Shown here piece after piece: positions 40,501-48,049 of a stretch of DNA of 64,000 bases. Each line of letters opens with the position of its first letter. Positions within the stretch are counted from its first letter, which is position 1. Position numbers and translations under genes: made by a program. The notes below the pieces were generated by a model, which ran no database searches, was not told the DNA's origin, and saw nothing but the letters and a program-made list of their open reading frames with translations. Source of the DNA: Blastocatellia bacterium (GTDB taxonomy: Bacteria > Acidobacteriota > Blastocatellia > UBA7656); assembly GCA_035275065.1 (NCBI GenBank), contig DATENM010000150.1, forward strand, positions 16,620 to 80,619, in the 5' to 3' direction.

Positions 40501-41176
40501 ATGGCTCAGACGCAGATCGCAAAATGGAAAAGGGCACGACCAATTTCATGTTTCTTTAAGCGGCAAGCCTGACCTCCAACGATTCATCGAGCTGGTCGGC
40601 GCAGTCGGAGAATATAAGAACGGTTCCTTACGTGAAATCGCGGCATATATTGGAAACCGCCCGGCAAATACTAATCGGGATATCATTCCCAGCGAGGTTT
40701 GGAGAAACCTTGTTGTGCCAGCAATGGAGGTGGCTGGCATGACGACGCGTCAGATGTTCGAGGGGATAAGCACTCGATATTGTGGAACAGGAATTTATAA
40801 ACAGAACATCAGCCGCGAACGCGCTGCGCGCCTTGCGAGCGTTGTGCATTCTGAGGAACTCAATAAGCTGGCTCACAGCAGCGTTTATTGGGATGAGATT
40901 ACCTCGATTGAGCTAGATGGTGAAACCGAAGTCTATGACCTCACAGTCGAACACTTCCATAATTTCATTGCCAATGAAATCATCCCGCATAATTCGATTG
41001 AGCAGGACGCCGACGTCGTTTGCTTCATCTACCGTGACGAAGTCTACAATCCGTCGGACGAGAATCGCGGCGTCGCCGAGTTGATCGTCGGCAAGCAGCG
41101 CAACGGCCCCACGGGCACTGTGCAGATGGCCTTCTTAAAAGAGTTCACGCGCTTCGAAAACATGTGGAAGGAGTAG
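37508..41176 (+). CDS. dnaB: Replicative DNA helicase DnaB with two inteins
   Basis: The ring helicase that unwinds DNA at the replication fork. The 1222-residue precursor gives a DnaB of about 447 residues after splicing, normal for the family. The N-terminal domain starts LPSNVEAERSILGAILLDN. The RecA-type domain has Walker A VAARPSMGK-(intein 1)-TALALNMALY, Walker B LDLLIIDYMQLMSG, and LSQLSRATE followed by RSDHRPQLSDLRESG-(intein 2)-SIEQDADVVCFIYRDE. Insertion 1 falls immediately after Walker A Lys221, and insertion 2 between the two halves of the DLRESGSIEQDAD motif. Helicase activity therefore needs both splicing events. Start ATG, 213 nt after rplI. Confidence 0.97.
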   Translation: MSRAASSDPFFDKGLPSNVEAERSILGAILLDNAVCNQAIELLKREDFFLDSHRRIYEKMISLSERGAAIDHITLTDELRKAAEFEQVGGLTYIASLMDGVPRTDTIEHYAKIVKSKSQLRKLITASNQIIASCFDEEDDPEIIIDRAEALIFQIAEDRVRQGFQYIGEVAQRRLEQIEQMAGRPEMITGVPTGFTDFDQLTSGLQRQDLIIVAARPSMGKAQPLDARVLTESGWKTMGELEVGDDLASVDGRPSTVIGIYPQGVKQIYQVTFSDGRATECCGEHLWSVHYRNWPAPRVLTTTEVATLLTRKRYQKRLWIDMVSGDFGHNQSLPVDPRVLGLLIGEGDFNTLRFSTASHSILSRMTAELEPALTINHAGRYDYRLVQTDGQCRPGRYGVWPNPLKEELKSLGLWGKRSESKFIPEPYKTANRAARLALLQGLLDADGWVEKTGSVRFATSSERLADDVVELARSLGSWATKNSKQPVYTYDGERRQGRLSFVVNIGHPQPASLFTLPEKRARAAAIRKRRKLPTFVSIEPVRQVEARCIAVTHPTQLYITDDYVVTHNTALALNMALYAAKNGSTVGIFSLEMSAEQLVSRLLCSEARVDAHRLRTGYLNREEWARLADALRRLCETQVYIDDTPGSGVLEMRAKCRRLKAEHRLDLLIIDYMQLMSGRGRIESRQQEVSQISRDLKSLAKELNVPVIALSQLSRATETRSDHRPQLSDLRESGCLAGESLVTMADTGAQVPIRDLVGRSGFAVWALNEETLQIERAIVSRAFSTGVKSVYRLTTRLGRTIRATANHKFRTFAGWLRLDELRIGERLAAPRELPSPYPQTISNAELALAAHLIGDGCTLPRHVIQYTTREKDLAELVAALATEVFGDEVRPRINPERNWYQVYLTSTRHHTHNVRSAVAEWLDDLGIFGLRSYEKHVPDKVFKQPAPAIARFLRHLWATDGCIRLKPGFYAPAVYYASSSERLARDVQSLLLRLGITAWLRRRSQNGKGHDQFHVSLSGKPDLQRFIELVGAVGEYKNGSLREIAAYIGNRPANTNRDIIPSEVWRNLVVPAMEVAGMTTRQMFEGISTRYCGTGIYKQNISRERAARLASVVHSEELNKLAHSSVYWDEITSIELDGETEVYDLTVEHFHNFIANEIIPHNSIEQDADVVCFIYRDEVYNPSDENRGVAELIVGKQRNGPTGTVQMAFLKEFTRFENMWKE
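38171..39211 (+). other. Intein 1 in DnaB Walker A, class 3 with LAGLIDADG endonuclease
   Basis: Residues 222-568 (347 aa). It begins with Ala222 instead of Cys or Ser and ends VVTHN before Thr. It has the three residues of class 3 inteins: Trp287 in the B block (EHLWSV), Cys548 in the F block (ARCIAV) and Thr566 next to the terminal HN. Splicing would start at Cys548. A dodecapeptide homing endonuclease is present: LGLLIGEGDF and LLQGLLDADGW. The insertion point is known for other DnaB inteins. Confidence 0.92.
39710..40993 (+). other. Intein 2 in DnaB, class 1 with LAGLIDADG endonuclease
   Basis: Residues 735-1162 (428 aa). It begins CLAGESLVTMADTGAQVPI with nucleophile Cys735, and has block B ATANHKFRTF, endonuclease motifs AAHLIGDGCT and LRHLWATDGC, block F YDLTVEHFHNFIAN and the terminal His1161-Asn1162 before Ser. 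It is inserted in the same place as the Synechocystis DnaB intein (RESG to SIEQ). Its last 450 nt are visibly richer in A and T than the host gene. Confidence 0.93.
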
Positions 41177-41204
41177 CCGGGCCACAACGCCGAGGGATGC
41201 CGAG

Positions 41205-42440
41205 ATGAAGGATGAGCAAGGGGCAGGGGATACGCCGCCGGGCGAGTTGGTGTCGCGGGCCGCTGCCGATTCATCTTCCGACGCGCAGGCTTCAGCTTTT
41301 CTGCCGCCGGGCCGCCCGACCTGGGCCGAGATCAACCTCGATCACCTGGCGCACAATCTTGGTCTCGTCAAACAGGCGGTCGGCGCCGAGGTCGCCGTGA
41401 TGCCGGCGGTCAAAGCCGACGCTTACGGTCACGGCGCGGCGGCGTGTGCCGTGGCGCTCGAAGGCGCCGGCGCAGACTGGTTCGGGGTCGCCTTGCCCGA
41501 AGAAGGGGCCGCGCTCAGAGAGGCGGGCGTGACGCGGCCCGTGCTCTGTCTCGGCGGTTTCTGGGAAGGGCAGGAGGCCGGGCTGCTGGCCGCGCAATTG
41601 ACCCCGGTGCTGTATCGTCTCGACCTGCTCGAACGCCTCGACGCCGAGGCGCGGCGCGCCAGCCGCCCGGCGGCTTATCATTTGAAAGTGGATACCGGCA
41701 TGGGACGGCTCGGCGTGCCGTATATGGAGCTGGCGCGCTTTCTCGAACGAGCCGATGGCTTCACACACTTGCGGCTTGATGGCGTGATGACGCACTTCGC
41801 TTCTGCCGACCAGCCGGATAAAGATGAGTTTACCCGGCTACAGATGGCGCGCTTTGAAAGTGCCCTGGCTGAAATCCATGCCCGTGGCCATCAGCCGGCG
41901 TGGATTCACGAAGCCAACAGCGCGGCGTCGCTGGCTTATCCGCGGGCGCGCGGCAACCTGGTGCGGCCCGGCGGCGTGCTTTACGGCTTGTGGCGCGATG
42001 TCGTGAATCCGCAAACGCCTCGGCTCGACTGGCGGGCGGTGCTGGCGCTGCGGACGCGCATCATTCATATGAAAAGGGTGGCGCGGGGCGCGCCGCTCGG
42101 TTATGGCGGCACCTTCACGACCCTGCGCGAGAGCCTTATCGCGACGCTCGCCATCGGTTACGAAGATGGATTGCCGCGTGCCCTCTCAAACCGCGGGCGC
42201 GTGCTGGTGCGTGGCCAGTTTGCCCCCATCGTGGGCCGCATCAGCATGGATTTGACTTTGATTGATGTCACAGACATCAACGGTGCCGCGCTCAACGACG
42301 AGGTGACGGTCATCGGGCAGCAAGGCACGCAGGAAATCTCTGCCGAGGAGGTCGCCAAGCAGGCTGGCACGATCTCTTATGAGATCACCTGCCGCCTGAG
42401 CGAGCGCGTGCCCAGGAAAATAGTAGGCAGGGGGCCGTAA
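41205..42440 (+). CDS. alr: Alanine racemase
   Basis: Alr interconverts L- and D-alanine for peptidoglycan. The 411 residues hold the PLP Lys in VMPAVKADAYGHG, the TIM-barrel segments ending LKVDTGMGRLG, HEANSAASLAYP, and the C-terminal beta domain with the catalytic Tyr region LGYGGTF and IVGRISMDLTLIDVTDI. A Ser/Ala-rich, probably unstructured N-terminal extension of about 35 residues precedes the barrel. A later start is possible, though no other ATG lies in that stretch. The last codons and the stop fall inside repeat H9. Confidence 0.93.
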   Translation: MKDEQGAGDTPPGELVSRAAADSSSDAQASAFLPPGRPTWAEINLDHLAHNLGLVKQAVGAEVAVMPAVKADAYGHGAAACAVALEGAGADWFGVALPEEGAALREAGVTRPVLCLGGFWEGQEAGLLAAQLTPVLYRLDLLERLDAEARRASRPAAYHLKVDTGMGRLGVPYMELARFLERADGFTHLRLDGVMTHFASADQPDKDEFTRLQMARFESALAEIHARGHQPAWIHEANSAASLAYPRARGNLVRPGGVLYGLWRDVVNPQTPRLDWRAVLALRTRIIHMKRVARGAPLGYGGTFTTLRESLIATLAIGYEDGLPRALSNRGRVLVRGQFAPIVGRISMDLTLIDVTDINGAALNDEVTVIGQQGTQEISAEEVAKQAGTISYEITCRLSERVPRKIVGRGP

Positions 42441-42556
42441 GCAGGAAGCCGTCAAAAAGAAAGCCGGCCGGGCGAGGCGACTCGCATGGGCCGCCTGTGA
42501 AGGCTGGCAGATGGTTTTTACTGCCGCCCGCTTCCTGCCTCCTGCCTCCTGTTTAC
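42421..42556. repeat. Inverted heptad repeat H9 (GGCAGGA / TCCTGCC)
   Basis: The right arm is an array of CTTCCTGCCTCCTGCCTCC and continues. The left arm AGGCAGGGGGCC plus GCAGGAAGCC contains the alr stop. The loop between them is long (about 75 nt) and Ala/Gly-codon-rich in appearance but is not a gene. Confidence 0.65.
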
Positions 42557-42677
42557 CGCTTGCCCTGCCGGCGTTTTCAGCTATAATTCTCGGCATTGCA
42601 GGGAAACAAGTTTTCGCTCGGGTTCCTCGTGATAAGGTGTGTAGTTCAAAGATTCCGTTAGGTAAGGGGTGTTCAGC

Positions 42678-43910
42678 ATGCAGCAGCCATCGCGGATCGC
42701 CGCGAAAGATGTGTTCGAGAAAGCACTGTCGTATACAAAGGCAGACGAGTTCCGCCGCGTCGGACTCTATCCCTACTTCACGGAATTTTCGGGGGCGATT
42801 GATACGGGCGAAGCCGAAGTGATGATGGGCGACCGCCGCGTCTTGATGTTCGGCTCGAACAACTACCTGGGACTGACGACGCGACCCGAAGTGAAGGCCG
42901 CCGCCATCGAAGCCGTTCAACAGTACGGCACCGGCTGTTCGGGCTCGCGCATGCTCAACGGCACCATGGACCTGCACGTTCGCCTGGAAGCGACGCTGGC
43001 GCGCTTTATGAAGCGCGAATCGGCGCTGGCCTTCGGCACAGGCTTTCAGACCAACTTCGGCGCGCTGGCGACGATTGCCCAGAAAGGCGATGTGATTATC
43101 GCTGACCGCAACATTCACGCTTCGCTGCTCGACGGCTGCCTGGCATCGTTTGCGCGCACGATGCGCTATCGCCACAACGACATGCGCGATCTCGAAAAAG
43201 TGCTCGAAAGCCTGCCGCCGGACGAAGGCCGCCTGATTGTCGTTGACGGCGTCTTTTCGATGGAAGGCGACACCGCCAACCTGCCGGAGATTGTCCGGCT
43301 GGCGCAAACCTACGGCGCGCGGGTTTACGTTGACGAAGCGCATGGCATCGGCGTGCTCGGCGCTCACGGGCGCGGCGCGGTCGAGCATTACGGGGTCGAA
43401 AGCAACGTTGATGTGGTGATGGGGACGTTTTCGAAATCCTTCGCCTCAATCGGCGGCTTCATCGCCGCGCGCCGCGAGGTCATCGAATTCATCAAGCACC
43501 ACAGCCGCGCTTTCGTCTATTCGGCGTCGCTGTCGCCGGCGAATGCGGCCGCCGTCTTGAAAGCCATCGAGATCATCGAGCGCGAGCCGGAGCTGCGCAC
43601 ACGGCTGCTGGCGACGAGCGCGAAACTGAAGCGCGAGCTGAGAGCAATGGGCTACAAGCTGCTCGAACCGCATGAGAGCTTTAACGGCATGACGCCGATC
43701 ATCCCGGTCATCGTGGATGACGAGGTGTTGGTCTGCCGCTTCTTCTGGGAGCTGATGGGCGAAGGCATCTACACCAACCCTGTGCTGGCGCCGGCAGTGG
43801 CGCACAGTCTGGTGCGTATCAGTTGCATGGCGACGCACACGGAAGAGCACCTCGAACGCCTGCTCGAAGCCATGTATCGCATCGGCAAAAAGATGGAGAT
43901 CATTCAGTGA
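42678..43910 (+). CDS. Serine palmitoyltransferase-like alpha-oxoamine synthase
   Basis: A 410-residue PLP enzyme of the alpha-oxoamine synthase family, condensing an amino acid with an acyl thioester. Several segments match bacterial serine palmitoyltransferase more than Kbl or BioF: RRVLMFGSNNYLGLTT, YGTGCSGSRMLNGTMDLH, VDGVFSMEGDTANLPE, VDEAHGIGVLG and the Schiff-base Lys253 in MGTFSKSFASIGGF. It would make 3-ketosphinganine from Ser and palmitoyl thioester, the first step of sphingolipid synthesis. I chose the ATG at 42678 (AAGGGG at 9 nt) over the GTG at 42669. The next genes encode a ketoacyl-ACP synthase and an ACP, supporting acyl-ACP supply. The choice between SPT and other oxoamine synthases is inference. 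Confidence 0.85.
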   Translation: MQQPSRIAAKDVFEKALSYTKADEFRRVGLYPYFTEFSGAIDTGEAEVMMGDRRVLMFGSNNYLGLTTRPEVKAAAIEAVQQYGTGCSGSRMLNGTMDLHVRLEATLARFMKRESALAFGTGFQTNFGALATIAQKGDVIIADRNIHASLLDGCLASFARTMRYRHNDMRDLEKVLESLPPDEGRLIVVDGVFSMEGDTANLPEIVRLAQTYGARVYVDEAHGIGVLGAHGRGAVEHYGVESNVDVVMGTFSKSFASIGGFIAARREVIEFIKHHSRAFVYSASLSPANAAAVLKAIEIIEREPELRTRLLATSAKLKRELRAMGYKLLEPHESFNGMTPIIPVIVDDEVLVCRFFWELMGEGIYTNPVLAPAVAHSLVRISCMATHTEEHLERLLEAMYRIGKKMEIIQ

Positions 43911-43995
43911 CAAGTAAACAGTGACAGGTGATAAGAGGGAAACCCCGCTTGTCTTTACTTGTCACTTGTCACTTGTCACTTGTCACTTGTCACTC
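43908..43995. repeat. Heptad inverted repeat H10 (TTGTCAC, five units)
   Basis: The left arm GTGACAAGTAAACAGTGACA includes the stop of the oxoamine synthase. The right arm is five TTGTCAC-type units in a row. The start codon of the ketoacyl-ACP synthase lies four nt past it. Confidence 0.88.
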
Positions 43996-43998
43996 TTT

Positions 43999-45243
43999 AT
44001 GAGGCGAGTCGTCGTAACAGGCATCGGATTGATTACCCCGCTGGGCTGCGGGCGCGAGGTCGTTTGGTCGGCGCTCACTGCCGGGCGCAGCGGCATTGTG
44101 CGCATTGAAGAGTTCGACACCTCGGGACTGCGAACGAACATCGCCGGCGTCTGTCGCGACTTTCGCCCGCTCGACTTTTTCGACGACCGCGAGATGGCGC
44201 GTCTCGACCGCGTCTCGCAGATGGCGATTGCGGCCACCGGCATGGCGACGGGCGAAGCCGGGCTGACCAATGGCCAGCTCGACAGCTATGACGTCGGCGT
44301 GATGCTGGGGACAGGCTTCGGCGGGCAGAGCTCGATTGAAGAGTACTGCGGCGCTTTCTTCTCGAATGGCCGTGGCCGGCGCTCGGCCATTGCGATTCCG
44401 AAGTCGATGTACAACGCGTCGTCTTCAAACATCGCCATCCGCTTCAAGACGCGCGGCCCGAACCTGACGGTGACGACCGCCTGCTCGTCGGGCGCGAACG
44501 CCATCGGTCAGGCGTTTCACTTGATTCGCTACGGTCACGCCGACCGCATGATTGCCGGCGGCGCCGATGCTCCGGTGACCCCTGTGGTGATGGATGCGTG
44601 GAAAGACATGCGCGTGCTGTCAACCAAGAACGATCCGCCCGAGCGCGCCTGCAAGCCCTTCAGCGCCAACCGCGACGGCTTTGTGCTGTCGGAAGGCGCG
44701 GGCATCGTCGTGCTGGAAGCGCTGGAGCTGGCCGTCGCGCGCGGCGCTCGGATCTATGGCGAGATTCTCGGTTACGGCTCGACGGCCGACGCCGCGCACA
44801 TCACCTTTCCTGATCCCGACGGCGAGGCGAACGCCATCCTGCGCGCCCTCAAAGATGCGAATGTTGCGCCGGCAGAGATCGATCACATCAACGCGCATGG
44901 CACCGCCACCAAGCTCAACGACCAGTCCGAAACCGAGGCCATCAAGCGCGTCTTCGGCGACCGCGCTCGCGAGATTCCCATAAACTCGATCAAATCGATG
45001 ATCGGCCATTCGATGGGCGCGGCGGGCGCAATTGAGTTGATCGCCGCGACGCTGGCGATTGATAATCAGATTCTCCCCCCGACGATCAACTACGAGGAAG
45101 CCGATCCGCAATGCGACCTCGATTACATCACCGAAGGGGCGCGGCGGGTGAGCGGCAGCAATCCACTGCGCACGGCGATGTCGAATTCGTTCGGTTTCGG
45201 CGGCAACAACGCCGTGCTTGTCGTGCGCGCCTTTCAAGGGTAA
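43999..45243 (+). CDS. Beta-ketoacyl-ACP synthase, FabF type
   Basis: A 414-residue condensing enzyme with the Cys-His-His triad of KAS I/II: Cys162 in TTACSSGANA, the first His in NAHGTATKLND and the second in GHSMGAAGAIE. It elongates acyl-ACP with malonyl-ACP. The terminal NSFGFGGNNAVLV is the typical closing strand. I chose the ATG at 43999; upstream in-frame codons lie inside repeat H10. It stands between the SPT-like gene and an ACP gene. A role in making long acyl chains for that enzyme is possible, although it could be the housekeeping FabF, which often sits beside an acpP gene. Confidence 0.9.
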   Translation: MRRVVVTGIGLITPLGCGREVVWSALTAGRSGIVRIEEFDTSGLRTNIAGVCRDFRPLDFFDDREMARLDRVSQMAIAATGMATGEAGLTNGQLDSYDVGVMLGTGFGGQSSIEEYCGAFFSNGRGRRSAIAIPKSMYNASSSNIAIRFKTRGPNLTVTTACSSGANAIGQAFHLIRYGHADRMIAGGADAPVTPVVMDAWKDMRVLSTKNDPPERACKPFSANRDGFVLSEGAGIVVLEALELAVARGARIYGEILGYGSTADAAHITFPDPDGEANAILRALKDANVAPAEIDHINAHGTATKLNDQSETEAIKRVFGDRAREIPINSIKSMIGHSMGAAGAIELIAATLAIDNQILPPTINYEEADPQCDLDYITEGARRVSGSNPLRTAMSNSFGFGGNNAVLVVRAFQG

Positions 45244-45318
45244 ACTGTACGCCTTGAAATTCAAATCCAGGCCCCAAACTCGACAATACGGAGACGGCTG
45301 TATCGAAGGGAAAGTGCT

Positions 45319-45576
45319 ATGACCAGACAAGCGGTTGAGACAATCGAGGACGCGGTAAAAGACATCATCGTCGCGGAGCTGCGCGTGGATCGCGACCAGC
45401 TAGAGCCGGCGACACATCTGATGAAAGACCTCGGCGCCGACTCGCTCGACGCGCTCAACATCGCCCTGCGGCTGGAAGAAGCCTTTAAGATCAAGATACC
45501 CGATGACGCGATTCCGAAGTTCTTGACCGTCGGCGACATTATCAAAGGCGTCAATGAACATCGGGCGATGCATTAG
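45319..45576 (+). CDS. Acyl carrier protein
   Basis: An 85-residue ACP with four predicted helices. The 4'-phosphopantetheine site is Ser42 in LGADSLDALN. The commoner DSLDTVE triplet is changed to DSLDALNIALRLEEAFKI, a difference from typical housekeeping AcpP, and could mean a dedicated carrier. It is 75 nt from the ketoacyl-ACP synthase gene. A strong terminator follows at 45664. A carrier for the sphingolipid-like enzyme is the favoured reading; a general fatty acid ACP is the alternative. Confidence 0.92.
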   Translation: MTRQAVETIEDAVKDIIVAELRVDRDQLEPATHLMKDLGADSLDALNIALRLEEAFKIKIPDDAIPKFLTVGDIIKGVNEHRAMH

Positions 45577-45663
45577 CGCGGCAGCCCGCCGCGACCCGCC
45601 GGCCTGCCCATCGCGGCGCGCGACCGGGCGGCGTGGCGGCGACACCAGGCATTGATAACCGCA

Positions 45664-45699
45664 GGCGGCGCCAGCTTCGTTTTGCTGGCGCCGCCTTTT
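45664..45699 (+). terminator. Strong rho-independent terminator after the ACP gene
   Basis: The perfect 12-bp stem GGCGGCGCCAGC / GCTGGCGCCGCC with an 8-nt loop (ttcgtttt) is followed by TTTT. It marks the end of the 32-45.6 kb unit. Confidence 0.88.
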
Positions 45700-45744
45700 G
45701 CCGCCCGCTGATCGGAAAGCGCGCCACCTGATCTCACAATCGTC

Positions 45745-48042
45745 ATGAAGTCATCGCGCCAGCCTGCTTCTGTAACCAAGGCCACAACGCCTGTCCGCGC
45801 GCTGGCGTTTGCGGTGAGCCTGGCACTGCTGGCGCTGGTGCCGCTGGTCTTCAGCACGGCGGTACACCGCACGTTCACGCTGCCGAAGGTGGTCGTGTTG
45901 CTCGTTGGCTCGGCGGCGCTCGTCGGCCTGATGGGATGGACGGAGTTTGCGCCCGGCGGCGCGCGATTGCGATTGCTGCGTTCGCCGCATGTCTTGCTCA
46001 TCCTGCTCTACGTCGCGACGCTCGCGACCTCGACCGCTTTCGGCGTCGCGCCGCGCCTCGCGTTGTTCGGCAGCTTTGAGAATCAAATGGGCTTGCTGAC
46101 GCGCGTGTGCTTTCTGATCTGCTGCCTGAGCTTGGTCATCATCATCGGCGAGTCGCGGGCGCGGCTGCAACAGACGCTCTGGGCCGTCACAATCACAGGG
46201 CTGGTCGTCGCCACCTACGGCTTCGCGCAGTTCTTCGGACGCGACCCGTTCATGTCGGCGAACCTCTATACCTTCGCGTCCGCCGCCGGGCGCGTCGTCC
46301 GCGTCATCAGCACACTGGGGCACGCCGATTACCTCGGAAATTTTCTGCTCTACACGACGCCCGTGAGCGCCGCTCTCGCGCTGGCGCGGCAAGGGCGCGC
46401 CCGCTTGCTGGCGCTGGTGGCGACGCTGCTTTCGACGCTTGTCATCGTCTTTAGCGGTACGCGCGGAGCCATCGTCGGACTTGCGGTCGGAGCGCTGGCG
46501 CTGGCGCTGGCCGCAGGCAGACGCCGGGAAGGGCCTGCGATCTGGCGCGACCGCCGCGCCGTGCGCCGTGCAACGGTCGCGGCGCTTATCGTCATCGGCG
46601 CGCTGGGGTTGATCGCCGTCAACCCTGCGTCGCGGCAGATCATTGTGCGCGCCCGCGCTGCCATCGCCGAAGGCGCGAGCGGTGCGGGCCGCACGCTTTT
46701 GTGGCGCGACACGCTGGCGATGCTCCCGGCTTATGGCCTTACAGGCTGCGGCCCCGAAGGGTTTCGATTGGCTTTCCTGCCATACAAGTCGCTGGAGCTT
46801 GCCCAGCTCGCGCCGCAAACGAATAACGAAAGCCCGCACGACGCCTATCTCGACGTGGCGGTTTCGAACGGCGTGGCGGGCGCGATCTTTTATGTTGCCG
46901 TGCTAATCTCTGCTTTCTGGCGGCTGGCCATCGCCGCGCGCCGCGCCGCCGACAGGGAGATGAAAATTACATGCGCCGGCTTGATAGCGGCGCTCGCCGC
47001 CGTCGCCGCGCACAACATTTTCATCTTTGACCAGATTCCGACGGGGCTTTATTTTTTCGCCTTCGCGGGGCTGGCGCAGGCGGCCTTCAACGTCGTGATG
47101 GGTGTGCGTCGCGACGACAGCCGCTCTGCTGATGGCGGCGTAAGACCGGCGACGCGTCTACTGCATCGCGGGATCGCGGGGGCCGGTGTCACCATCTTCG
47201 TTATCGTGTCGTGGTACGCGCTCGTGCTGGTGCGCGCAGACGTAGAGATGCGCCGCTCGTTTGCTGCCGCGCTCGGCGGCGATTTCGATGGCGCGCTCGC
47301 GGCGGGCCGGGCCGCGGCTAACAGCGCAGAGGCGACCGGGGCATATCAGTTCGAGCTGGCGCGCTCGCTGGCGTTGTTTGCCGACGTGGCGCAGGCGCGG
47401 CTGAATGTAACCAACATCTCACAAGCCGAAGCGGCGCGCCTGACAGCGGCGCGCGAGGCGGCCATCCGCGAAGCGACGGCGGCGGCGCGCGCGTCGTTGT
47501 CACACACGTTGACGCCCGATGCCAGCCACCTGCTGCTTGCCTACCTTGCCTGGCTTTCAAAAGACGCCGCAGGGCTACGCGAAGAGGCCGGCGAAGCGAT
47601 CCGACGCGACCCGTACTTTGCTAATGGTCACTGGTTGATGGGCGAGGCTTTGCTGATGGCCGGTGACGCGGCGCAGGCTATGCGCGAAGCCGAAACGGCG
47701 TTGACGATCAATCCTTACTCTGGCGAAGCGCGCGACCTGTTCAAGCGGGCGCGCGGCGACGAGCAAGAGACAATCGAAGGGCTGCTCGCACAGGCGCAGC
47801 GCTTCGTCAATCGCGGCAGGCTGCGCAAGGCGCGACGGCGCTTGCTGCATGCCTTGCGAGAGTCAGCCGGCAACTGCGCCGACTGTCATCGCGCCTTGGC
47901 GCTGGTCTACGAAGCCGACCAACAGCCGCAACAGGCCATCGTCGAATGGCAGGCCGTCGCCGCTCAGACTGCTGACGCGGCGGTGATCCGGCAAGCCCAA
48001 TCGCACATCGAAGCGCTCAAGCAACAGGCCGCGGCTCGTTGA
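45745..48042 (+). CDS. O-antigen ligase-family membrane protein with C-terminal TPR domain
   Basis: A 765-residue inner-membrane protein. About twelve hydrophobic segments fill residues 15-480, with the Wzy_C/O-antigen ligase signature (FSGTRGAIVGLAVGALALA, GRTLLWRDTLAMLPAYGLTGCGPEGFRL, NNESPHDAYLDVAVSNG) in the periplasmic loop region. The last 260 residues are Ala-rich TPR-like helices with GHWLMGEALLMAGDAAQAM. It probably attaches or polymerises surface glycans, fitting with manC/manB and lipid A genes elsewhere in the window. Start ATG. Which substrate it uses is not visible. Confidence 0.88.
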   Translation: MKSSRQPASVTKATTPVRALAFAVSLALLALVPLVFSTAVHRTFTLPKVVVLLVGSAALVGLMGWTEFAPGGARLRLLRSPHVLLILLYVATLATSTAFGVAPRLALFGSFENQMGLLTRVCFLICCLSLVIIIGESRARLQQTLWAVTITGLVVATYGFAQFFGRDPFMSANLYTFASAAGRVVRVISTLGHADYLGNFLLYTTPVSAALALARQGRARLLALVATLLSTLVIVFSGTRGAIVGLAVGALALALAAGRRREGPAIWRDRRAVRRATVAALIVIGALGLIAVNPASRQIIVRARAAIAEGASGAGRTLLWRDTLAMLPAYGLTGCGPEGFRLAFLPYKSLELAQLAPQTNNESPHDAYLDVAVSNGVAGAIFYVAVLISAFWRLAIAARRAADREMKITCAGLIAALAAVAAHNIFIFDQIPTGLYFFAFAGLAQAAFNVVMGVRRDDSRSADGGVRPATRLLHRGIAGAGVTIFVIVSWYALVLVRADVEMRRSFAAALGGDFDGALAAGRAAANSAEATGAYQFELARSLALFADVAQARLNVTNISQAEAARLTAAREAAIREATAAARASLSHTLTPDASHLLLAYLAWLSKDAAGLREEAGEAIRRDPYFANGHWLMGEALLMAGDAAQAMREAETALTINPYSGEARDLFKRARGDEQETIEGLLAQAQRFVNRGRLRKARRRLLHALRESAGNCADCHRALALVYEADQQPQQAIVEWQAVAAQTADAAVIRQAQSHIEALKQQAAAR

Positions 48043-48049
48043 TCCCCTC

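Noticed and set aside
37508..41176. dnaB as a frameshifted or chimeric gene because of its 1222-codon length
   Set aside because: The extra length is fully explained by two inteins with intact splice junctions, and the joined exteins form a normal DnaB.
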